Positions 38,326-49,311 of a DNA stretch of 64,000 bases are shown here, one piece after another (the stretch's first letter is position 1; every line of letters starts with the position of its first letter). Origin of the DNA: Glycine soja (taxonomy: Eukaryota; Streptophyta; Magnoliopsida; Fabales; Fabaceae); assembly GCF_004193775.1 (NCBI RefSeq), contig NC_041011.1:38943167-39007166 (forward strand). Reading direction: 5' to 3'. Position numbers and translations under genes: made by a program. The notes under the pieces are model-generated. The model was not told where the DNA came from, ran no database searches, and was given only the letters and a program-made list of their open reading frames with translations.

Positions 38326-41300
38326 ATGGCGACTGTGGTGCCAACCTCCGAAGAAGACGCTGCACTCTCCGTCGTTCGATTCGCCTCTGAACTTGCCTGG
38401 GCCGATGCCGGTCCTGAGGTAGCTTTCTTCCTCCACCTCAAACCCTTCTCTGGCGTTTTTCTTAGCTCTAATTGTGAATGGTTCGGTTATTGTGCTTATT
38501 TGTTGGTTTCGGTGTGAGATTTTTGTTTCTGATTATCTGCAAGGGACATAACAGTTTACTCACGATGCGCTGTGTATCTTCTAAGTTGTAATGCTCGTGG
38601 AATCTGATTTTGTAAAACTCGGTGACTTTAGATAGAATATTTAAGTTTTGGTCTATTTGTGAGAACTCGTTCTGTGTCGTCGTTTAGTGTTGTAGACGTT
38701 TCCCAGATTCACGTCGATGCTCAGAAAATGAATGGGAGGGAATTATATATAGTGGTCAGATAGGTTGGATGGAAGAGAGGATGGATGTGAGAGGGGTTGA
38801 TTAAGAAATATTGGGAATAGTAATTTTGGTGTGTAATTTTAGGGTTTGTTGGTGCTAGATTATTTTCTTTCATTGCTGCTCTGTGCACTAATGCATCTTG
38901 TTATATGTGAGCGTACTTGTGTTCTTGTTTTAATTTGGTGCCTGTATTATTTGTGAATTTAGTGTTTCCCGTCTTGGTTTGTTAGGTTGCTGAGCCCCAA
39001 GTTAGCAGACTCTGCACGGAGGCTGAAGAGTTCATTGTTATGGGAAAGTGGTTGGAGTTAGCATCATTGATGATTACCTCTGCTGAATTGATTTTCTCAA
39101 AGGTTTCTGAAAAAGGTAGAATGCTCTGTTTTACCTCTACTCTTGGTGTTGTATTCCTCTTGCATTTTGGCCTAGTTCCAATTTCGTTTATGAAAAACTT
39201 GAATTCTATGTGGCTTGTATGTTTTGTGCTATCATCTGAGCAGGAATCCTTTCCCAACTCTGCTACTCTGGTTGGATATGGCATTGTTGATGTGCGATAT
39301 TCTCCCAGCCCTTTTTCTTGATTATGTTGCATTTGTTGCTTCCTTTTTGGGTATTGCATTTCTCACTTTCTTGTTAGAATCCAATTTGATGTTATATTGA
39401 GAACTGCTCAGGTTGATAGGATCTGTCATTAATGTCACCAGCTGAATGTGAGTGTGTTAACAAGGTCTGTTAGTTCTTGTACCAGATATAGAGTCCATCT
39501 TCACTATCATCTGCAATCTTGTTACAAAGACCGAGAATCCAGATGAAGTGATGGAGATTGTAAAAGTTATAACTGCAAAAATACTTCAGCAGCCAAACGA
39601 AAAGCCTGCCGTGCGATTGAAGATGTAATGTCACATGCTACTAGGTTTTAAAATTTTGGTAATGCATGCTACTATGAATATTTATATTATTGTTTTTAAA
39701 ATATCTTCTCTTTTCTTTACAGTATGATCAGTCTGTACAATCTTTTGGAGACTCCATACTGCCAGTTTTATGTCTACATGAAGTTACTGAATTTAGCTGT
39801 TGATGGGAAAGTCACAGAACACATTATACCTTCATTCAAGAAGATTGATAACTTCTTAAAAGACTGGAAAATTGGGATACCAGAACAGAGAGAGCTCTTT
39901 CTTGCTGTCTCTAATATTTTGAAGGAAAATAAAAGGTATAGTAGAAGTGAATTCCTGTTAACATCAATTTTAGAAATGTTCTCTTACCTCTCTTGGGAGT
40001 GGGAGTACCACTTAAGTTTCTTCTCATCAGTACTGCTCCCCCACAAGACAGCAACCTACCAACTTTCAATCTTTTTTATAATACAAAAATAGTAATTGGT
40101 ATTGAATCTCATTTTATCTCAGCATGTCAAAGGATGCTTTTAAGTTCCTGACCAGTTATTTGGCAACTTTTTTGGGAGATGATTCACATGTTTTGAGTGA
40201 AGCCAAGGAGGAAGCTGCATGTGCTATTGTGGAATTTGTGAGGGCACCTGACATATTTCAGGTACCTTGTCCAATTCTAATTATGATGTTTGGAAGATTG
40301 TATGATCTTACAGCTTCCTACATTGTTCAATTAGTTTATGAGTTACTGTTGTCATTGCTAATATCCTCACTTGTTTTTTCGATTGCTTCCTTTGCTTAGA
40401 CAATGCTCGTCTTTCTGCTTAGAAGTTTGGAACAGTGAAACATTGTAATTTATTGTTTAGTACTAAAACTCATAGGGTGATAAGGATGCTTTCTTGCTCT
40501 TATAGGCCATCTTTATATAGAAATTAGAACTTCTATTTGTCTTTTGGTTGCTTTCGATGATCTCATTATTAATTTTACTCTTATATATCTAAATCCAATA
40601 TTTTTAATGCCATTTTTGGCTAAGATTGTTGTAAGTTCTTGAAGAGTTTTCAATATGTTGATTGTTCTGTTTTAGTGTGATTTGCTAGACTTGCCTGCTG
40701 TTGCACAACTGGAGAAGGATGCCAAATATGCTCTGTTATATCAGCTTCTTAAGATTTTTCTTACCCAGAGGCTGGATGCATACATAGACTATCATGCTGC
40801 CAATTCCACATTGTTGAAAAGTTATGGTAAGCACCGCTTATGAATGATTATCATTTATCTTACATATACATGGTTCTTTTATACTTTGTTACTATCAAAA
40901 TGTTTTGATGTTATGATGCTCTTTTAGGCCTTGTGCATGAAGAATGCATTGCCAAAATGAGGCTGTTGTCATTGGTGGATCTTAGCTCTGATGGATCTGG
41001 CCAAATTCCATATGAACTTATTAGGGACACACTTCAGGTAAATTTGTTTTTGGTGTCTATGTTTGCATTTGTGTTCTTCCTAGCATAATTGAAATGTTGT
41101 GGCTTCCCTTCAGATCAACGATGATGAGGTGGAACTATGGGTGGTTAGAGGATTAACTGCTAAGTTAATTGACTGTAAGATGGACCAAATGAATCAAGTT
41201 GTAGTTGTCAGGTATGTTCTACCTCTATTGTCTCTCTCAGCTGCCTACTGTCTTTCCCTACTCTGTGGGCACATGGACTTGCACAGTTGCACCTATTGGC

Positions 41301-41680
41301 CACATTTATTTTTGTTCAGCATCATATATCCCCCCATGTTGAAAATTCATTTAGCTGTTATCCATGATTTAATTTATAATGCAAATATTTAATGTGCAGT
41401 CATCCTACTGAGCGTGTGTTTGGTCAGCACCAATGGCAAGCACTGAGAACAAAGCTAGTGACATGGAGGGTAAAGAATTTCTCATCTATAATTTTCCGAA
41501 TTATAATTAGATTCATAATGCATCGAAATGTTTATTATATTCTGATTTTTTGTTTGCTATGATGTTTGATTGCTTGTTTCCTATTTCTAGGGAAATATTG
41601 TAAATGTTATCAGTACCATTCAGGCCAACAAAATAACGGAGGATGGGTCCCAGGCAGCCCAAGGTTTGGTTGTTCGTTGA
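38326..41680 (+). CDS. EIF3M: Eukaryotic translation initiation factor 3 subunit M, ten exons
   Basis: Exons: 38326-38418, 38986-39115, 39486-39624, 39723-39935, 40123-40261, 40676-40826, 40928-41037, 41114-41211, 41400-41469, 41591-41680. All are GT..AG, phases close, and the product is 410 aa, the normal length of plant eIF3m. It starts MATVVPTSEEDAALSVVRF. The middle is the helical repeat region (MISLYNLLETPYCQFYVYMK; FKFLTSYLATFLGDD) and the C-terminal third is the PCI domain, with LMRLLSLVDL-type and YELIRDTLQINDDEVELWV winged-helix motifs, then HPTERVFGQHQWQALRTKL. eIF3m is a scaffold subunit of the eIF3 complex, which recruits mRNA to the 40S ribosome in the cytosol. I see no damage. 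The start follows a leader with a telo-box and no upstream ATG in the last 100 bases. Confidence 0.95.
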
Positions 41681-42678
41681 GGACGATTGAGTGAAGCAAT
41701 TATCTGAGTATCTAGATTTTATTCAGGTGGAATTTTTTGATCTTAAACAGAGGATAAGAGTGTAATTTGTTTTGTTACGATTTATTTTTCCATTTATTTT
41801 AGTTGGCTGGTGACTCTAATTATACTAATCAACTTTGGCATAGCCATTATTGAAGTTTTCCATTTTTATTTTATACCAGCCTCATTTCTAAATATTTTTC
41901 TGTCGTCGAAGTTAACCAGTGCGATTGTTGTTGCCCTGATTGCATATAGTCAATTCATGTTAGTCAAGTACCACAACTAGCAACTTAATATTTTAGTATA
42001 TTTTCACTCTTAGAAGTTAATGCGCATGTTTGACACTTCTTTATACTAATATTCATAGGAGAAGCGTATAAAGTGCATTTAGAATTCGTTTCAACAGTAG
42101 ATAGATTAATTAGGATCGATTGCTCTGCTTAAGAGATGAATTTTTTAGCGGTATGTTTACCTTATGGCGAGATGGAGATGATATGTTGACTTGCTATTTA
42201 ATACCAAAGAGGCAATGTAGATGACAATTAAGTATATTACTCAACAAAATGTATCTAAAATTTTATGCGGTTGATTCTAAACCAAAACTACAATGACAAA
42301 ATGAGTTGGATTTGGCTAGTTAAAATGCGTTGGGTTTCGTGATTAAATTCATCAACCTACATTTTATTTGGACATAATGTTCTGTAAACTATTAAGTTCT
42401 GGATGACAGATAAATATATAAATGTTTTGATTAAATTTTTTTCTATTGCAATTATTTTGTATTTCCAATGAATTAGTCTTTTATTTATAAAAAAAATGAT
42501 AGAATTGTAACTTAAGTTTTGTGCAAAAAATTTTGATGACACGTTATTTTTACCACACTAGTATGATAAATTATTCAGAGTATATTTTGGTAAAATAAAT
42601 AAATTCCAATGTATAGTACTATTTTTATTTTGGTATAAAAGCTGCTATATTTGAAGAATTACGTTATGATAAGCTAAG
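41681..42678. other. Spacer between eIF3m and the MULE
   Basis: About 1 kb of AT-rich sequence. The first 200-300 bp should be the eIF3m 3'UTR. No other gene or repeat that I can support. Confidence 0.6.
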
Positions 42679-42687
42679 CCAATTCGC

Positions 42688-43033
42688 GGCAAATTTACTT
42701 CAGAAGGCTTGTTTTAGAAACATTTTACCAAAGAGGGTTTCTTTTCAAACTTATCACAGACGGGGTTTGTTATGGACGTGGATGTCGCCATTGTTGCCGG
42801 CGGGAAAGCTTATACCGCCATTGACAACTGCGGGAACAAGGATCCCGCCATTGGCAACTGCGGCACTCAGCCTAAACCGCCAGTACGAACGGCGGGACAG
42901 GCTGAGTAGGAGAGAGAGAGGCTGTACTGCTGATAGCAACGGCGGGACGAGGAGAGAGCCATGCCGCCGTTCCTCCTGGCGGGACATGCCAACGTGGCAG
43001 TCCCGCCACTGCCTCCTGCGGAACACCTTGACG
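42688..43033 (+). repeat. Left terminal inverted repeat of the MULE
   Basis: Inverted copy of 53944-54288. The outer 60 bases are AT-rich, the inner part GC-rich with about six GGCGGGA/TCCCGCC motifs, unlike the AT-rich surroundings. A 100-codon open frame runs across it in both copies but is only a by-product of the GC-rich repeat. Beyond the TIR, TTCTGAAAAGCCTATTGCATG is present twice in tandem (about 43073-43114). Confidence 0.95.
42799..42807 (-). promoter_or_regulatory. E2F-type site in the left TIR
   Basis: On the minus strand TTTCCCGCC, an exact match to the E2F consensus TTTSSCGC. The mirrored copy is at 54170-54178. Known plant E2F sites act in S-phase genes; activity here is inference. 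Confidence 0.4.
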
Positions 43034-43659
43034 TTTCAGGCTTGCAGTGATGAGAAGCTAGGTAGGTGCAGGTTCTGAAAAGCCTATTGCATGTTCTGAA
43101 AAGCCTATTGCATGAACGTTAAAAAATTTTGAACGTTGAGTAAGTTTTCAGCTATAAAAAAAATTGGTTGAAGTTCATTGTTTACGCTTACATTTCTCTT
43201 TACCTGTGTTCTATTTCTCTTTGTTTCTTCTTCTGTGTGTGAGAGCTTACTGTGCTTGCGTGTGCTCGTGGTTGAAATTTCTTTGGTGCTTGTTGCTGTG
43301 CTTCCATTTCAAGTGTGCCCTTACTCTTATTTTCACATAAATTCCTGGTAAGTATTTTTTAAGTAAATCTGTTAATATATATTATAAGTTTAAGTTAGTT
43401 CTTATTAAGAAATATTCTAAGTTAGTTAGTATGTAAATAGTAGGTTAGTTATTATTATCAAAAGTTCTAAGTTTAAATTAAGAAATATTCTAAGTTAGTT
43501 AGTATGTAAATAGTAGGTTAGTTATTATTATGAAAAGTTCTAAGTTTAAATTAGTTAGTATTCGTAGGTATTTTTTGTACGTATTAATAGATATTTGAAT
43601 GTTAGGTTAGTTAGTATGAAAATATTATTTGGTTAGTTAGAATGAAAATTTTATTTAGT

Positions 43660-44110
43660 TATTGTATATATTGTTAGATATTATTTGGTTATTGTATATA
43701 TTTGGTTGAAAATAATATTTGGCTGAAAATTTTATTTGGTTATTGTATATATTTGGCTGAAAATAAAATTTTGCAGAAATAATATTTGGTTGAAAATTTT
43801 ATTTAGTTATTGTATATATTTGGTTGAAAATAATATTTGGCTGAAAATTTTATTTGGTTATTGTATATATTTTCCTGAAAATAAAATTTTGCAGAAATAA
43901 TATTTGGTTCAAAATTTTATTTAGTTATTGTATATATTTGGTTGAAAATAATATTTGGCTGAAAATTTTATTTGGTTATTGTATATATTTGCCTGAAAAT
44001 AAAATTTTGCAGAAATAATATTTGGTTCAAAATTTTATTTAGTTATTGTATATATTTGGTTGAAAATAATATTTGGCTGAAATTGAAAATAATATTTGGC
44101 TGAAATTATT
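43660..44110 (+). repeat. 118-bp tandem repeat upstream of the PMD gene
   Basis: TTTTGCAGAAATAATATTTGG recurs near 43769, 43887 and 44005, a period of 118 bp, with about three and a half units. Each unit contains TTATTGTATATATTTGG blocks. A second, shorter tandem repeat (about 72 bp, CTAAGTTAGTTAGTATGTAA) lies at about 43400-43555. From 44110 to 44883 the sequence is AT-rich with no recognised feature and should contain the PMD promoter and leader. Confidence 0.8.
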
Positions 44111-44883
44111 ATTTGGTTACTGAAAATATTATATATTTGTTTAGTTAGTATAAAAATATTACGTGTATATATATATATTTAGTTGTTGTATATATTATTA
44201 AATTTTATATATGTGATATTAGCTTTTGTAGTATTAAGTATATATTTAGACGGATGATACTTTAGCCTAATAAATATATATACATGCATGATATTTAGGA
44301 TGACACAGGTAATATTAGATTTTTTATTATTAGGCACAAGTTAATATTAACTTTAGGTATATATTTGTAAATTATAGACACACAGAAAATTTTAGTTTTT
44401 GTAATATTAAATATTTGACACTTAAATAAATAATTGTAATATTAGACACTTGACACACGTAAATTTATCTTTTTAGTATTATAATTTTGTATTTTAAATA
44501 AATGAGCTGATAATTTAATATTATTTGAGTTAATTATTTTTAGTTAGAATGCTATATATATTATTTGTTAGTTTTAATTTGTAGGTTAATATCATTTGTT
44601 ATATAAAATTTACGTGATTAAATATATGATACATTGTACATTATTATTATTTTTGTATAATAAATAATTAGTTAGTCTATATTTTATTCAATTATTTATT
44701 AATTAATTGTAGAAAAAAAAATAGTAATAAATTAAAGATTGCTTCACATGTATTTTAATTTATGTATAGAATATATTAAAAATTGGCCAGTTTGATTTTT
44801 TACAAATTTATTGTTATATATTTAAAGTTTACTAATAAATTAAAGTTTTCTTCACATGTATAATATTTTATTTTGTAGTAGCA

Positions 44884-47139
44884 ATGGCATCTTCATCATC
44901 ATCTTCATCACATATCAACATTAAGTCTGGCCCCATCGATACTGATGTATTATGGATGCAACCTAAGCATGTTTCAGAACATGTTTGGAATGGGGAAGAA
45001 GAAAGGAAATTACATATCAGACGCGCTGTCCCCACGTATCAAGGGGAAGAACAAATTCCAGAGCAAATTTTTCCTTTTCTTCAACAATCTGGTTTCGGGT
45101 GGATTATCAAAATGGGATACTTAAAAATAAATGCCTCACTAATTAGTGCTCTAATAGAAAGATGGAGGCCGGAAACACATACGTTTCACATGAGATGCGG
45201 AGAGTGTACTATCACTCTACAAGACGTCTCTGTGTTGTTAGGTATAAGTGTGGATGGTTTACCATTAATCGGTCCAACAAATCTTGATTGGGCTGATTTA
45301 TGTGAGGAATTATTGGGAGTCAGACCACAAGAAGGTGAAATTAAAGGTAGTGTGGTTAAATTAAGTTGGCTGGCTCACCATTTTGATCAAATAAATAATG
45401 ATGACGACGAAGAACAAGTACGAAGGTTTGCCCGTGCATGGATACTGAGATTTATTGGAGGTGTCTTGTTCGTTGACAAAACCAGTAACAGAGTTTCGGT
45501 AAGGTACCTTCAATTTTTACGTGACTTTGAAGAATGTGGCAGATATGCATGGGGAGCTGCCGTACTTGGTTTTCTATATAGAGAGATGTGCAGTGCCACC
45601 GATTATAAAACTAAATCAATCGGAGGTATGTGCATCTTACTACAATTGTGGGCATGGGAACGATGTCCAACCTTGGCTCCAAAGAGGACTCCTTCCCAAA
45701 TAGAAAATACACCACTAGGGCACAGGTGAGTCATTTTTAACAGCGTCTTTCATTTCAATAGAATAAATGGTTTTAGGGTATATTAAATTTTATTCTTTGT
45801 AGGTGGCTGCGACGTGGAAACCAACATATCGGCAATGATGATGTGAAAGTTTTTCGTCGCAAGTTGGATATTATGAAACGTCATGAGGTAAGAAGCATGC
45901 TATTGTATTTGTAAAATAAAAAATTATGTCTTATTTTACTACAATGTTCACAACTATGTTGTTATATGCAGTTTGTGTGGGAGCCTTACCCATCAACCGT
46001 TATATCATTGTTGCCTCCCGTTTGTTTAGTCGGAAGTATCGCGTGGTACGCGGTGGTGCCACTAATTTGTTTCCAAGTTATTGAGTGGCACCAACCAGAC
46101 AGAGTCTTGAGACAATTCGGGATGCAGCAACCAGTTCCAGAGTCTCCTTCACAACCCCTAAACATTCATGGCATAACATTAAAGGGGAAACATGACGAAA
46201 ATTGGGGGCAATTATTCGCCCCAATGATTCAACAGTGGAATAATCGACATGCATTTAGGGTCAACGCTTATCCCCGACAAGAAGGCCTATTGAGTTTTAA
46301 CTCGGACTACATGGTCTGGTATAGGCGAAAGACAAAGATGTTTGTTGACCCAGAAAATGCAAAGACGGCTACATTGGTATTTTTTTATTTTTTTTCAAAT
46401 TTTAAGTTGAACTTTTATTTAATGATGGCCATTAATTTTCTTACCCTTATAAATGCAGGGTGAAGTTGCGGAGGCATTACAATACATGGTGTCTCCTCAA
46501 GGGAGGAAAACATGCACATTTGATGATCTTGTGCCTTATGTGGAAAAAATTACAATTTTATCCGAAGAGCAAGAGAGAGTCACTGAGCCAGTGTCACATG
46601 GTCCAGCATCAGAGCGTCAATTTCCCCCACAACAGTTTCACATGCTTCAGTCAAGTATTGAAACTCAGGGGATAGACAGAAGAAGGGACACTGTTGAAGC
46701 GGAAGAATATTCCCAACAAATGGCGGAGCGTGGCCATGGAATGTATTACACGCCACAAACATTTGCTGAGTATCCGACACAGATGTATCAGTATCCTTTT
46801 CAGGGTCATGAAACTGATACTTCTGCAACCCAGCAATCGTTCGGTGGTTTTGCGGAAACACAAGCTCATTTTTCATGGCCCACAATGACCCCTTCACAGC
46901 AATATCATGGGCCAATTCCAACACCTAATGCCCCGTTAGGAACACAATGGAATGTACCGGGACAAATACCTAATACGGGTGACTTATTCGGTGTTGATTT
47001 GCGTCACGCATTTTCTGCGGAGGCTGACGAAGAAGAAGCGGGGAGGCATCGGGGCAGAAGAAATCCTGATCGCCAAGCACGAAGATGGGATCGACCATGT
47101 GGCACATCCTCACGGCATCATGGACACCAAAATGAATGA
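44884..47139 (+). CDS. Plant mobile domain (PMD) protein carried by the MULE, 670 aa
   Basis: Exons 44884-45725, 45803-45887, 45972-46376 and 46459-47139 join in phase (GT..AG) with no stop. The start ATG gives MASSSSSSSHINIKS. Residues about 50-430 are the PMD fold seen in MAIN/MAIL1-type proteins: GFGWIIKMGYLKINASLIS, ALIERWRPETHTFHMRCGE, TITLQDVSVLLGISVDGLP, then WLAHHF, RFARAWILRFIGGVLF, and WEPYP in exon 3. The C-terminal 230 residues are Gln/Pro/Tyr-rich and end with an Arg-rich, possibly nuclear-localising tail (GRHRGRRNPDRQARRWDRP). No phosphatase domain is fused. The PMD is known from host genes for genome maintenance and silencing and from transposons; its biochemical role is not established. 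Here it lies inside the TIRs of an intact MULE, convergent with the transposase. Confidence 0.88.
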
Positions 47140-47269
47140 TTTGCATGTCTCCGTTGATTAAGGCTTTGTTGTATATTTGTAATTTGACATTCATGCCGTA
47201 ATGTATGATATTCAGTTTATTAAGGCTTACTTATGGATAGAATTTATGTCGCGTATCAAACTATAATAA

Positions 47270-49010
47270 TCAATGAACCCTAAACCAAATAACAAACGTA
47301 GCCAAAAGGAAAAAACTAATGTTTCTAAGTAACGATGAACTTCAATGTGAACTAAACCCTAACCCATAAAACATAAAAAGTATCCCATAACCCTTAAATA
47401 TGAAACACTAACCCTAACCTATAAAATATAAGCACTTAGCACTAAACTGTTCCGAAATAAACCCTAATCCTAAAATAAAAACCTAACCCTAACCCCTAAA
47501 AGTTAGCCCTAACCCAAACATGTTCAGCACTAAACCCTACCCCAAAAATACAAATAACCTAAACCTCACCCATAAAAATTAGTCCTAAACCCTGAAATTT
47601 TCATAACTAAACCCTAACCCTTAAAATAAAAAACTTAGCCCTAACCCTAAAAAATAAGAACTAAAGCCTTACCCTTAAAATAAAGTAATTTTATTTCAAC
47701 TTCTAAATGTAATTTTATTTCATTAGAAGTACACATTCAGAAAAAAGTAATTTTATATCAACTTCTAAATGTAATTTTATTTTTCTAAAAAATAAGAACT
47801 AAACCCTAACCCTTAAAATAAAAAACTTAGCCCTAACCCTAAAAAATAAGAACTAAACCCTTACCCTTAAAATAAAGTAATTTTATTTCAACTTCTAAAT
47901 GTAATTTTATTTCATTAGAAGTACACATTCAGAAAAAAGTAATTTTATATCAACTTCTAAATGTAATTTTATTTTTCTAAAAAATAAGAACTAAACCCTA
48001 ACCCTTAAAATAAAAAACTTAGCCCTAAGCCCTAAATTAAATAAATTAACCCTAACCCCTAAAATAAATAACCTTGCCCAAACCCCTAAGAATTAGCCCT
48101 AACCTTTCAATGTTCAGCACTAAACCCTAACCCCAAAATAAAAAAGCTAACCCTAACCCCTAAGAATTAGCCCTAACCATTCAATGTTCAGAAATAAACC
48201 CTAACCCCAAAATAAAAAACCTAACCCTAACCCCTAAGAATTAGCCCTAACCCTTCAATGTTCAGAAATAAACCCTAACCCCTAACCCCTAAAAAATAAG
48301 AAGTAACCCTAACCCTTCAAATTTTAAAAAATAACCCTAACCCTAAAATAAAATACACTTAGCCCTAACACCTAACAAATAAGAAGTAACCCCTAGCCCC
48401 TAAAAAACAAGAAGTAACCCTAACCATTCAAATTTTAAAAAATAACACTAACCCTAACCCTAAAATAAAAACCTTAGCCCTACCCCCCTAAGACGTAACC
48501 CCTATCCCCTAAAAAATAAGAAGAAACCCTAACCCTTCAAATTTTAAAAAATAACCCTAACCCTAAAATAAAATACACTTAGCCCTAACACCTAACAAAT
48601 AAGAAGTAACCCCTAGCCCCTAAAAAACAAGAAGTAACCCTAACCATTCAAATTTTAAAAAATAACACTAACCCTAACCCTAACCCTAAAATAAAAACCT
48701 TAGCCCTACCCCCTAAGACGTAACCCCTAACCCCTAAAAAATAAGAAGTAACCCTAACCCTTCAAATTTTAAAAAATAACCCTAACCCTAAAATAAAATA
48801 CACTTAGCCTTAACACCTAACAAATAAGAAGTAACCCCTAGCCCCTAAAAAAACAAGAAGTAACCCTAACCATTCACATTTAAAAAATAACCCTAACCCT
48901 AACCCTAACCCTAACCCTAAAATAAAAACCTTAGCCCTACCCCCTAAGACGTAACCCCTAACCCCTAAAAAATAAGAAGTAACCCTAACCCTAACCCATA
49001 GTTCTAAACA
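47270..49010. repeat. Telomere-like CCCTAA/CCCTAAA spacer repeat
   Basis: About 1.7 kb of degenerate units built from CCCTAA, CCCTAAA and short A/T linkers. The longest run is about seven exact CCCTAA hexamers near 48888-48927, the six-base form rather than the seven-base Arabidopsis-type CCCTAAA. A higher-order unit of about 220 bp (marked by CCCTTCAAATTTTAAAAAAT at 48313, 48533 and 48758) is repeated three times, and another of about 193 bp twice at 47653-48000. It lies between the 3' ends of the two MULE genes. The block ATTTCAACTTCTAAATG near 49158, just 3' of the transposase, is also found inside the 193-bp units. No gene. The stretch 49010-49311 looks like unique 3' flank of the transposase. 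Confidence 0.88.
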
Positions 49011-49311
49011 CCAAAACCTAAGGCTTAGACACTAAACCATAATGACTAAGTCCATAGTTTGTCATTGTAGATAGTTTAAAAAACTAAGGTAGACAAATTA
49101 CTTAGACACTAACATTTCTAACTAACGATCAACACCAATGTCACTCAACCTCAATTGATCCACTCCATTTATTTCAACTTCTAAATGTAATTTTATTTCA
49201 TTAGAAGCACACATTCAACAAAAAGTAACTGACGATTTCATTGAAGACCAACAAGTAAATACATTCAACAAAACCTAAAGCAATACAAGTCAGTCATGTA
49301 ACATACATAAA

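Noticed and set aside
42767..43078. 103-codon open frame in the left MULE TIR, with a near-identical one at 53893-54204 on the other strand
   Set aside because: It is the same inverted-repeat sequence read in both directions. It is GC-rich, crosses the TIR edge and has no protein family features.
46580..46924. Minus-strand 114-codon open frame
   Set aside because: Shadow of PMD exon 4, which has a conserved-domain partner on the plus strand.
47270..49010. Regular repeats resembling a CRISPR array
   Set aside because: Plant nuclear context, no constant repeat with unique spacers; units are degenerate CCCTAA telomere-like repeats.
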